Notes: generated by a model not told the origin, from the letters alone. 6,018 nt of DNA from Spirochaetales bacterium (GCA_007121695.1 SKKC01000339.1:1-6018); one strand, 5' to 3'; counted from the stretch's first letter, positions 1-5,677 are shown. Numbers and translations: made by a program.

Positions 1-126
1 GCGGAGCGCCTGCACGTAAGCGTAAAAACTGTCGATTCGCACCGACTCAGCGTGTTCCGCAAACTCAAGGTCGGCTCGGCGATGCAACTCGCGCGCTATA
101 CTGTGGCGACACAAATTACCGCGTAA
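1..126 (+). CDS. LuxR/GerE-family transcriptional regulator, C-terminal fragment
   Basis: The window opens inside a reading frame that runs for 41 codons to a TAA at 124-126. The translated tail carries the second half of a GerE/LuxR helix-turn-helix: the stretch A-E-R-L-H-V-S-V-K-T-V-D-S-H fits the family pattern A..L..S..TV..H, followed by R-K-L-K-V and a short final helix. This is the DNA-binding recognition helix and the C-terminal dimerisation helix. The sensor or receiver part lies upstream of the window, so its input cannot be told. A second regulator with the same C-terminal fold begins about 70 nt downstream on the same strand, which suggests a tandem pair. The family call is firm; the specific role is unknown. 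Confidence 0.8.
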   Translation, partial: AERLHVSVKTVDSHRLSVFRKLKVGSAMQLARYTVATQITA

Positions 127-134
127 ATCATACA

Positions 135-149
135 ATATCGTACGGATAT
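135..149. repeat. Short inverted repeat between the two LuxR genes
   Basis: ATATC (135-139) and GATAT (145-149) form a perfect 5-bp inverted repeat around GTACG, just after the stop of the first regulator. It lies upstream of the possible -10 element of the second one. It could be a small operator, for example for autoregulation, but a repeat this short can arise by chance. Confidence 0.25.
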
Positions 150-161
150 CCTCCCTGAGCG

Positions 162-167
162 TATTAT
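162..167 (+). promoter_or_regulatory. Possible -10 element for the second LuxR gene
   Basis: TATTAT at 162-167 matches the sigma-70 -10 consensus at five of six bases and lies about 27 nt before the chosen GTG start. No convincing -35 hexamer is seen 16-18 nt upstream. The whole gap (127-193) is visibly more AT-rich than the flanking genes, as expected of a promoter region. Tentative. Confidence 0.25.
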
Positions 168-193
168 CTTTCATACACATATATACGTATGTT

Positions 194-835
194 GTGGTTG
201 TGCAGGCACACTTTACCGCGGGAACCACGCAGATACACGTGTTTTCTGGTGAGCGCAGACTGATCGACCGTGTCCGGTTGGCTGTGCGCGACTGTTCGCC
301 CAACACCACGTTCCCGAGTAACATTCACCTTATGGACGCGGCGAACCTCGACGACCCGAACGCCGAACAGCCGGGCGCAGCGAAAATTCTTTTATACACG
401 CGGATTAACTCCTCCCTGCTCGAGAAGTCGGCACGCGCGGGCTTTAACGGGTTCCTGTCTGTGTCGCGCGTTACGTCGCGCCTGTGCGAGGCGATCGACT
501 CGCTGTCAGCGGGACAGGCATTTCTTGACCACGAAGCGCTCGAAATTGTTCTGAACCGTAACGGTGTCAGTCCTGTCGTTCCGAATCACGATCACGTTGC
601 CATTGAAACGCTGACGCCGCGCGAGCGCGAAGTGTTTGAATACCTCGTGCGCGGGGTTTCGATCCGCGAGATAGGCGCGCAACTTTCGATCAGCGAACGA
701 ACGGTTGAGGTGCACCGCAGGCGCATCCTCGAACGCCTTGGTCTGTCCAACGTCGTGCAGCTCTTTCACGTCGCGTTCCAGGCCGGCATTGTTACCCGCG
801 ACGAACTTCTGGCCGAATTTTCACAGCCCGACTGA
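194..835 (+). CDS. LuxR-family response-regulator-like transcription factor with degenerate receiver
   Basis: 213-aa protein. The C-terminal third (about residues 138-200) is a clear GerE/LuxR HTH: L140-T-P-R-E-R-E-V opens the domain, and the helix pair I-G-A-Q-L-S-I-S-E-R-T-V-E-V-H follows at about 160-174. The N-terminal 120 residues have the general trace of a receiver domain: a beta strand near 13-18, an I-L-L-Y-T strand at 65-69, then A-R-A-G-F-N-G-F-L at 80-88 and a last helix ending in G-Q-A-F-L-D. The acidic pair expected after strand 1 is absent (S-G-E is there). The switch lysine after G-F-L is replaced by serine. The segment that should carry the phospho-acceptor Asp is short, with D48 the only candidate. 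It therefore probably does not act as an ordinary phosphorylated regulator. The start is uncertain: GTG 194 has no good Shine-Dalgarno, GTG 200 is an alternative, and the frame stays open upstream. The gene lies 98 nt before fucI on the same strand and could regulate it. Confidence 0.8.
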   Translation: MVVQAHFTAGTTQIHVFSGERRLIDRVRLAVRDCSPNTTFPSNIHLMDAANLDDPNAEQPGAAKILLYTRINSSLLEKSARAGFNGFLSVSRVTSRLCEAIDSLSAGQAFLDHEALEIVLNRNGVSPVVPNHDHVAIETLTPREREVFEYLVRGVSIREIGAQLSISERTVEVHRRRILERLGLSNVVQLFHVAFQAGIVTRDELLAEFSQPD

Positions 836-856
836 CTCCCGTCCCCGCTTTTCAGT

Positions 857-883
857 TTGACCTCTCACGAACTCCGGTATAGC
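857..883 (+). promoter_or_regulatory. Possible fucI promoter
   Basis: TTGACC (857-862) resembles a sigma-70 -35 box, and TATAGC (878-883) could be the -10. The 15-nt spacer is shorter than the ideal 17. A transcript from here would start near 890 and would include the whole inverted repeat and hairpin that precede fucI. Read by eye only. Confidence 0.3.
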
Positions 884-895
884 CTGACTATTCAG

Positions 896-912
896 ACCGT
901 GAAATACACGGT
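896..912. promoter_or_regulatory. Perfect inverted repeat in the fucI leader (operator or RNA hairpin)
   Basis: ACCGTG (896-901) and CACGGT (907-912) are perfect 6-bp inverted arms around AAATA. The repeat lies just downstream of the possible promoter and ends 21 nt before the fucI start, a classic position for a repressor operator. In RNA it would form a 6-bp stem with a 5-nt loop. Its last two bases are shared with the next hairpin, so the two RNA structures would compete slightly or stack end to end. Confidence 0.4.
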
Positions 913-933
913 ATACGAGAGGAGTTTGTATAC
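911..933 (+). promoter_or_regulatory. fucI ribosome-binding site displayed in a hairpin loop
   Basis: The Shine-Dalgarno of fucI, GAGAGGAG at 917-924, is strong and lies 9 nt before the ATG. Bases 911-919 can pair with 925-933: six Watson-Crick pairs between two copies of the palindrome GTATAC (911-916 and 928-933), then G-U, A-U, G-U. This leaves AGGAG (920-924) as the loop. The stem ends at the base before the AUG. A GGA in a short loop over the ribosome-binding site is the known recognition pattern of CsrA/RsmA, so translational control by a CsrA-like protein is possible. As DNA, the two GTATAC palindromes, 17 bp apart, could instead be operator half-sites. The pairing is visible in the sequence; the function is inferred. 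Confidence 0.5.
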
Positions 934-2739
934 ATGAGTACACAGAACACGAATGTCCGCCTGCACGGCGGGCTTCCGAAAGTAGGAATACGACCGACGA
1001 TCGATGGTCGACGCAGGGGGGTTCGCGAGAGCCTTGAAGACCAGACCATGGGGCTTGCGAAGGCCGCAGCGCGTCTCATAGAGGAAAACGTGCGCCACGC
1101 GAGCGGGCAGGCGGTGAAATGCGTGATCGCCGATACCTGCATAGGCGGGGTCGCCGAAGCGGCTGCGTGCGCCGAAAAATTTGCGAACGAGAACGTCGGT
1201 CTGACCCTCACGGTCACCCCGTGCTGGTGCTACGGTTCGGAAACCATGGACATGACGCCGCTCGTTCCGAAAGCGGTGTGGGGATTCAACGGGACCGAAC
1301 GCCCCGGGGCGGTGTACCTCGCCGCCGTGCTCGCCGCACATTCGCAGAAAGGCGTCCCGGCCTTCGGAATCTACGGTCGCGAAGTGCAGGAAGCAGACGA
1401 CGGCAGCGTGCCGGACGACGTTGCTGCAAAGATTCTGCAGTTCGTCCGCGCAGGTATAGCGGTTGCGACCATGAAGGGCAAAAGCTACCTTTCCATTGGT
1501 GGCGTTTCCATGGGGATCGGGGGCTGCTACGTGACCGAGCCCTTCTACAAAGAGTACCTCGGCATGCGGAACGAGTACGTCGACATGAGCGAGCTTATTC
1601 GCCGCATGCAGGAAAACATTTACGATCCCGAAGAGTACGACAAAGCGCTTGCCTGGACAAAAAAGCACTGTGTGCCGAACACGGGAGACGAGCCGAATCC
1701 ACCCGAGAACCAGCGGACGGCAGAGCAGAAAGAGTCCGACTGGGAAGTCTCGGTCAAAATGGCGATTATTACCCGCGACCTCATGGTCGGAAACCCGAAG
1801 CTCGCCGAGCTCGGTTTCGAAGAAGAGGCGAACGGACACAACGCGCTTGCAGCCGGCTTCCAGGGCCAGCGGCAGTGGACCGACTTCATGCCCAACGGCG
1901 ACTTCATGGAAGCGATACTGACATCGTCGTTCGACTGGAACGGGATTCGCGAGCCCTACATGCTTGCGACCGAAAACGACAACCTGAACGCCATGTCCAT
2001 GACCTTCGGCCACCTGCTGACGCAGCGTGCGCAGATTTTTGCCGACGTTCGCACCTACTGGAGCCCCGAGGCGGTCAAGCGCGTGACCGGGAAGGCGCTC
2101 ACCGGCCGCGCCGCAGACGGCATGATACACCTTATTAACTCCGGCCCCGCGACGCTCGACGGAACAGGACAGCAGACCGAAAATGGCAAACCTTCCATGA
2201 AACCCTTCTGGGACATTACCGACGCAGAAGCGGATGCATGCCTCAAGGCGACGACCTGGTACCCCGGGGTAACCGAATACTTCCGCGGCGGCGGGTATTC
2301 ATCGAGCTATCTCACCAAAGGCGAAATGCCCGTGACCATGTGCCGACTCAACATGATAGACGGTCTCGGGCCCGCCATGCAGATCGCAGAGGGCTGGGCG
2401 GTCGATGTCGACCCTGAAATTCACACGGTGCTCGATGCACGTACGAACTACACCTGGCCGACAACCTGGTTTGTCCCGCGCCTCGCGGACAACCCGAGGT
2501 TCCGCGACGCGTACACGGTTATGCTCAACTGGGGCTCGAACCACGGTGCGATAGGCTACGGACACTACGGAAAAGACCTTATTACCCTGTGTTCCATGCT
2601 CAGGATTCCCGTGTATATGCACAATGTACCCGAAGAAGAGATATACCGCCCGAGTTCATGGACCGCATTCGGCATGGATCTGGAAGGTGCCGACTTCCGT
2701 GCGTGCACGAACTTCGGCCCGCTGTACAAGGGGAGCTGA
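934..2739 (+). CDS. fucI: L-fucose isomerase
   Basis: 601 aa (the E. coli enzyme has 591). It is a cytoplasmic, Mn2+-dependent aldose-ketose isomerase converting L-fucose to L-fuculose; family members also act on D-arabinose. It aligns with the E. coli protein, as I recall it, almost without gaps from L-P-K-V-G-I-R-P at residue 14 to the C-terminal G-P-L-Y-K. Family blocks include D-G-R-R-x-G-V-R-E-S-L-E, T-V-T-P-C-W-C-Y-G-S-E-T, W-G-F-N-G-T-E-R-P-G-A-V-Y-L-A-A and F-R-G-G-G-Y-S-S. Residues matching the E. coli metal ligands and catalytic acids E337, D361 and H528 are present as E347 (in A-T-E-N-D), D371 (in F-A-D-V-R) and H537 (in N-W-G-S-N-H-G). The ATG at 934 follows a strong Shine-Dalgarno within a hairpin. 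The N-terminus is about 8 residues longer than in E. coli, and a 2-residue insertion lies near 240-255. The gene is followed 2 nt later by fucU. No fucK, fucA or fucP is visible. Confidence 0.97.
   Translation: MSTQNTNVRLHGGLPKVGIRPTIDGRRRGVRESLEDQTMGLAKAAARLIEENVRHASGQAVKCVIADTCIGGVAEAAACAEKFANENVGLTLTVTPCWCYGSETMDMTPLVPKAVWGFNGTERPGAVYLAAVLAAHSQKGVPAFGIYGREVQEADDGSVPDDVAAKILQFVRAGIAVATMKGKSYLSIGGVSMGIGGCYVTEPFYKEYLGMRNEYVDMSELIRRMQENIYDPEEYDKALAWTKKHCVPNTGDEPNPPENQRTAEQKESDWEVSVKMAIITRDLMVGNPKLAELGFEEEANGHNALAAGFQGQRQWTDFMPNGDFMEAILTSSFDWNGIREPYMLATENDNLNAMSMTFGHLLTQRAQIFADVRTYWSPEAVKRVTGKALTGRAADGMIHLINSGPATLDGTGQQTENGKPSMKPFWDITDAEADACLKATTWYPGVTEYFRGGGYSSSYLTKGEMPVTMCRLNMIDGLGPAMQIAEGWAVDVDPEIHTVLDARTNYTWPTTWFVPRLADNPRFRDAYTVMLNWGSNHGAIGYGHYGKDLITLCSMLRIPVYMHNVPEEEIYRPSSWTAFGMDLEGADFRACTNFGPLYKGS
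2728..2735 (+). promoter_or_regulatory. fucU ribosome-binding site inside the end of fucI
   Basis: AAGGGGAG at 2728-2735 is a purine-rich Shine-Dalgarno lying in the last codons of fucI, 6 nt before the fucU ATG at 2742. It decides that start over the in-frame upstream ATG at 2589, which would overlap fucI by about 150 nt. The arrangement suggests translational coupling of the two genes. Confidence 0.75.
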
Positions 2740-2741
2740 CC

Positions 2742-3176
2742 ATGCTGAAGGGAATACCGAGTATCCTGAGTCCCGATCTTCTGAAAGTCATTATGGAGAT
2801 GGGACACGGCAACGAACTTGTAATCGGCGACGGGAACTTCCCGTCGGCCGCCTGGTCAAAGAAACTCGTGCGGCTTGACGGGCACGGCATACCCGAGATC
2901 CTCGACGCGCTTCTGAAGTTCTTCCCGCTCGACACATTTGTGGCACACCCGGCCGTCCTTATGGACGCTGCCGGGACGACACCTCCCGTCTGGGAGGAGT
3001 ACCGGAAGGTCATAGAGCGTCACGAGGGAGAGGCCTTTGCGAAGGGCTTTGAGACCATGGAACGCTTCGCCTTCTACGACCGGGCAAAAGAAGCCTACGC
3101 GCATGTGGCAACCGGCGAACGCGCGCTGTATGCGAACATCATCCTGAAAAAAGGCGTGGTGGTAGAGACGGGCTGA
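2742..3176 (+). CDS. fucU: L-fucose mutarotase (RbsD/FucU family)
   Basis: 144 aa, against 140 in E. coli FucU. It catalyses interconversion of the alpha and beta anomers of L-fucose in the cytoplasm and so supplies the form used by the isomerase. The N-terminus M-L-K-G-I-P-S-I-L-S-P-D-L-L-K matches the family, and M-G-H-G-N-E at 20-25 holds the catalytic His22, followed by D30. The C-terminus has R-F-A-F-Y-D-R-A at 108-115 and G-E-R-A-L-Y-A-N-I-I-L-K-K-G-V at 125-139, with the active-site Tyr/Asn pair at Y130 and N132. It starts 2 nt after the fucI stop with its own Shine-Dalgarno, so the two genes form one operon. The next gene converges on it from the other strand, 23 nt away, so the operon probably ends here. 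Confidence 0.95.
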   Translation: MLKGIPSILSPDLLKVIMEMGHGNELVIGDGNFPSAAWSKKLVRLDGHGIPEILDALLKFFPLDTFVAHPAVLMDAAGTTPPVWEEYRKVIERHEGEAFAKGFETMERFAFYDRAKEAYAHVATGERALYANIILKKGVVVETG

Positions 3177-3180
3177 GCAG

Positions 3181-3211
3181 GCGTCGGCCGGGACGCGCCT
3201 TAAACGGCTTT
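3181..3211. terminator. Possible terminator between convergent fucU and MNT genes
   Basis: GCGTC (3181-3185) and GACGC (3192-3196) form a 5-bp GC stem with a 6-nt loop, 4 nt after the fucU stop. A small GCC/GGC stem (3197-3199 with 3206-3208) and TTT follow. The convergent layout calls for termination here, but the T-run is poor and the second stem overlaps the last codons of the minus-strand gene. Weak candidate. Confidence 0.3.
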
Positions 3212-3643
3212 GTACGAGGTTGGCAGACCTCTCCAGTAGTATCCGCCTTTGTGCTGCACGCGCTCGATGCCGTGTTCGGACACAAACGAGCGGACGCGCT
3301 TCAGACAGTCTGCCGCAGCGTCGGTACCGTCGGGAAGCGGGCGCGAGTACAGCGTACGAGATGCATCGAGAAGCGACAGGACGAAGGAGGGCATTCGTCT
3401 GAACTCCGCGAGCGTATACACAACGGGGCTTATTTCGGGGCCAGTGTACTCGTGCGGTTCACCAAATCGCATTGCACGGGACCTCGGCGATTCACCCGAG
3501 CTCCTGAGAATCAGCAATATATCGATGTCGCTTTCCGGCCGAAATGTGCCCCGTGCATACGAGCCGACTAAAAAGAGTGCAAGAAGGTCGTCTCCGAAGA
3601 TCAGAACTGCATGATCGCGGATGACATCCGTTACTTGTGTCAT
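3200..3643 (-). CDS. Minimal nucleotidyltransferase (MNT), probable antitoxin of a HEPN/MNT pair
   Basis: 147 aa. Residues 27-41 carry the polymerase-beta-type signature G-S-x10-D-x-D (G27, S28, D39, D41) within the MNT form G-S-Y-A-R-G-T-F-R-P-E-S-D-I-D. The two aspartates would bind the metals for nucleotidyl transfer. The strand that often supplies a third acidic residue reads I-S-P-V-V-Y-T at 71-77, so that acid may be missing or elsewhere, as in some family members. In characterised HEPN/MNT systems this protein neutralises the HEPN RNase by adding AMP to it. The ATG lies in a 4-nt ATGA overlap with the stop of the upstream HEPN gene, so the two are coupled. The C-terminal 40 residues (K-R-V-R-S-F-V onward, with G-G-Y-Y-W) show no motif I know. 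The domain call is firm; the antitoxin role is inferred from the partner. Confidence 0.85.
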   Translation of the reverse strand: MTQVTDVIRDHAVLIFGDDLLALFLVGSYARGTFRPESDIDILLILRSSGESPRSRAMRFGEPHEYTGPEISPVVYTLAEFRRMPSFVLSLLDASRTLYSRPLPDGTDAAADCLKRVRSFVSEHGIERVQHKGGYYWRGLPTSYKAV

Positions 3644-4062
3644 AATCGAATGGCCTGTTCAAAAAACGGCGTTGACCACGATAGAATGGCATCAACCTTG
3701 TTCATGGCCTCCTGTGCATCGTCTTTGGTGTAATCTTCCCACGGATCGACGTCGAGTGCTCCATAAAACGCAAGTTCGCGATCTCTACGTAACTCGAACG
3801 AATATCGAGCGACTTGCTCTACGTCTGCCCGCATGGGTTCCGGAAGAGCAGAGACGTTTTCCTTTACTATCTTGCCTACATCATGAAACTTAGGGGGCTC
3901 AATGCCAATGAGTCGCAGGCAACCCTTCAGAAGCAGCTCACAAATTTCCTGAGATTCGCGAACCGTATCCGCGTAGCTCAGCTCCGCGAACAGCACGTCC
4001 AGTGCTTTTCTTCGTGCGAGCGACTTACGGTAATATGTGATCGCGAGCGAGTCTGATTCCAC
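3640..4062 (-). CDS. HEPN-domain protein, putative toxin partner of the MNT gene
   Basis: 140 aa, apparently all helical. It follows the HEPN pattern: a first helix with R-K-A-L-D-V-L-F-A-E-L, a second with S-Q-E-I-C-E-L-L-L-K-G-C-L-R-L-I-G-I-E at 37-55, H-D-V-G at 60-63, then A-R-Y-S-F-E-L-R-R-D-R-E-L-A-F-Y-G at 85-101, and D-P-W-E-D-Y-T-K-D-D-A-Q-E-A near the end. Active HEPN RNases carry R-x4-6-H. Here the matching place reads R95-E-L-A-F-Y100-G, with Tyr instead of His, so RNase activity is doubtful. The start is GTG at 4062-4060; an in-frame TAG lies 27 nt upstream of it, and no better start or clear Shine-Dalgarno is seen. It is the first gene of a two-gene minus-strand unit with MNT. 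Toxin-antitoxin is the best guess; a non-toxic binding pair is the alternative. Confidence 0.75.
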   Translation of the reverse strand: MESDSLAITYYRKSLARRKALDVLFAELSYADTVRESQEICELLLKGCLRLIGIEPPKFHDVGKIVKENVSALPEPMRADVEQVARYSFELRRDRELAFYGALDVDPWEDYTKDDAQEAMNKVDAILSWSTPFFEQAIRL

Positions 4063-4192
4063 GGTTATAAGTGTAGAGCATCGGTCTCTCTATCCGCAAG
4101 ACAGACGGCGAGGTGGCGATAAGCACCAGCGGTGGTAGACAATCAAGACAATTGCTACGCCAGGTCGATAGAGTGTGTTAGGCTGATGGCTT
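4063..4192. other. Divergent intergenic region between HEPN and sulfatase genes
   Basis: These 130 bases must hold the promoters of both flanking genes. For the minus strand, TATAAC (4069-4064) resembles a -10 box but lies only 1 nt from the GTG, too close to serve that start unless the start is wrong. For the plus strand, AAGACA (4145-4150) with GATAGA (4167-4172) at a 16-nt spacing is a weak pair. GACAAT occurs twice, 9 bp apart (4138-4143 and 4147-4152). The sulfatase has only AGG (4180-4182) as a Shine-Dalgarno. Nothing here is strong. Confidence 0.3.
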
Positions 4193-5677
4193 ATGGAAGA
4201 TATACATCCGAATATTCTCTTTCTCATGAGTGATGAGCACCGCGCCGACGTCGCAGGTTATGCAGGCAACCCGGTTGTGCACACCCCAGTTCTGGACTTG
4301 CTGGCGGCTGGAGGTGTGGTGTTTCGGAACGCATATACACCCAGTCCAACCTGTATTCCCGCGCGTCAGTGCATTGCTGCCGGTCAGCTGCCTCGCACCT
4401 GCAAGGTCGAGACCTACGGTGAGGACCTCCCGCCTTTTTCGATGACGTTCGCGAAACGTCTGTCACAGTTTGGCTATGCTACGGTGTGCGCTGGCAAGAT
4501 GCACCACGACGGACCTGATCAGATGCAGGGGTGGACGACTCGCATTGGTTCCGACATGAACGTGGCACCACGGTATATCGAAGGGTGTGATACGGAAAGC
4601 TACAGAATGTTTCGGCATCCATCCAGCTATCGCCGATGCGATGACGCCGGCGAGGTGTCGAGGGCAGGTGTCGGTCACGGCAGATACACTCACGATCGCG
4701 ATGCGCACGCTCTATCCGGCACGCTTAGATTTATCGAGCATCATTTCACCGACGTCTTCGCCGACAAAGCCTCTCCAACGCAACCTTTGTTGCTGAAAGT
4801 CAGCTTTCAGAGACCGCACCTTCCCTATCTTACAACGGAAGAGAAAATAACCTACTACCTCAACCGTGTAAGTCCGTGGTTGGAAGAAGCTCCATTCGAG
4901 CATCATGCGCTGAATCGAGAACGTGTTGTCGTTGGCAAGGATGTCACGACAAGGGATGTCCAGAAGGCGACTGCAGCCTATTATGGTATGGTAGAAGAGA
5001 TAGATGCCGACTATGGAGAGGTCCTCAAGCATCTCGCGCTCGTTGGTCAGGATATTGACGACTGGTGGGTTGTATTTACGGCTGATCACGGCTCTATGCT
5101 TGGCGAACACGGAGTCTGGTCCAAGGGTAAGTTCTACGAGGGATCCGTGAGGGTGCCACTTCTGATACGGCCGCCGAAAAGCATTCGAGAACGGTGGGGT
5201 ATATCGTCGACGAACACGCGATATGTAGACCAGAACGTGAATCTATGCGACCTGTATGCAACCATATGCGAGGCTGCCGGCGTTGCGTTTCCTGAAACAG
5301 CGTCCACCGTTCAAGGTGCTGGACTGGATTCCCGAAGCCTGGTTCCTTTAATGTCGACCGACGATGCGTACGTTAGCTGGGACGACGAGTCGGTCAGTCA
5401 ATACCGGGGTGAGGAAATCATGATCAAGCGTGGAAACCTCAAATATCAGTTTTATGAAAACGCGCCGGTTCCCGAAATGGCCGAAGTTCTTTTTGATCTC
5501 GATGTCGATCCATGTGAGTCTCGTAATTACATCGATTCACCGCAGTATGCTTCTGCTATTGAGGTTTTCCGGGCAAGGTGCGCGAAGCTAGGTTTTGGAT
5601 CAAATGTAGACCCCGGATACGTGAATGCCGGGTACGATGAACTTGAATCGTCTCTTCCAGGTGCTCATTCGCTGTAG
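4193..5677 (+). CDS. Type I (formylglycine-dependent) sulfatase, apparently cytoplasmic
   Basis: 494 aa, the usual family length. It hydrolyses a sulfate ester through a formylglycine made from Cys54 in S-P-T-C-I-P-A-R (C-x-P-x-R, C54 to R58), so a maturase (FGE or anSME) is needed. Metal and active-site residues of the alkaline-phosphatase-like fold are present: D14 in M-S-D-E-H, K102 and H104 in A-G-K-M-H-H, H209 in F-Q-R-P-H-L-P-Y, D298 and H299 in T-A-D-H-G, and K313 in K-G-K-F-Y-E-G-S-V-R-V-P. The C-terminus has the typical L-F-D-L-D-V-D-P-C-E-S-R-N-Y. The protein begins directly with the first beta strand (H-P-N-I-L-F-L-M-S-D), with no signal peptide. A TGA in frame just upstream (4184-4186) rules out a longer N-terminus, so it should act inside the cell. 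The substrate is unknown; sulfated sugars and small sulfate esters are both possible. By eye the gene is less GC-rich than fucI. Confidence 0.92.
   Translation: MEDIHPNILFLMSDEHRADVAGYAGNPVVHTPVLDLLAAGGVVFRNAYTPSPTCIPARQCIAAGQLPRTCKVETYGEDLPPFSMTFAKRLSQFGYATVCAGKMHHDGPDQMQGWTTRIGSDMNVAPRYIEGCDTESYRMFRHPSSYRRCDDAGEVSRAGVGHGRYTHDRDAHALSGTLRFIEHHFTDVFADKASPTQPLLLKVSFQRPHLPYLTTEEKITYYLNRVSPWLEEAPFEHHALNRERVVVGKDVTTRDVQKATAAYYGMVEEIDADYGEVLKHLALVGQDIDDWWVVFTADHGSMLGEHGVWSKGKFYEGSVRVPLLIRPPKSIRERWGISSTNTRYVDQNVNLCDLYATICEAAGVAFPETASTVQGAGLDSRSLVPLMSTDDAYVSWDDESVSQYRGEEIMIKRGNLKYQFYENAPVPEMAEVLFDLDVDPCESRNYIDSPQYASAIEVFRARCAKLGFGSNVDPGYVNAGYDELESSLPGAHSL

Noticed and set aside
892..2130. A 412-codon open frame on the minus strand opposite fucI
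   Set aside because: It lies wholly antisense to a certain fucI gene, its protein matches no family I know, and it mirrors the codon bias of fucI. Long antisense frames are common opposite GC-rich genes.
1119..2138. A 339-codon plus-strand frame overlapping fucI
   Set aside because: It is an alternative frame of fucI rich in Arg, typical of a shifted reading of GC-rich codons, with no recognisable domain.
2589..2741. A longer fucU start at 2589
   Set aside because: It would add 51 residues translated out of frame from the end of fucI. The conserved FucU N-terminus begins at 2742, right after a good Shine-Dalgarno.
3249..3614. Plus-strand frames opposite the MNT gene
   Set aside because: They are antisense to a gene with an intact G-S-x10-D-x-D motif and give Arg/Ser-rich sequences without any domain.
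4064..4069. TATAAC as a -10 box for the HEPN gene
   Set aside because: It is 1 nt from the GTG start, so transcription would begin inside the coding sequence, and no -35 lies at a suitable distance.
4088..4173. CTCTATC (4088-4094) and GATAGAG (4167-4173), inverted arms in the divergent intergenic region
   Set aside because: A 7-bp inverted match 72 nt apart is expected by chance about every second time in a region of this size, and the arms do not extend.
4712..5110. A 132-codon minus-strand frame opposite the sulfatase
   Set aside because: It is antisense to the conserved sulfatase core and has no recognisable features.
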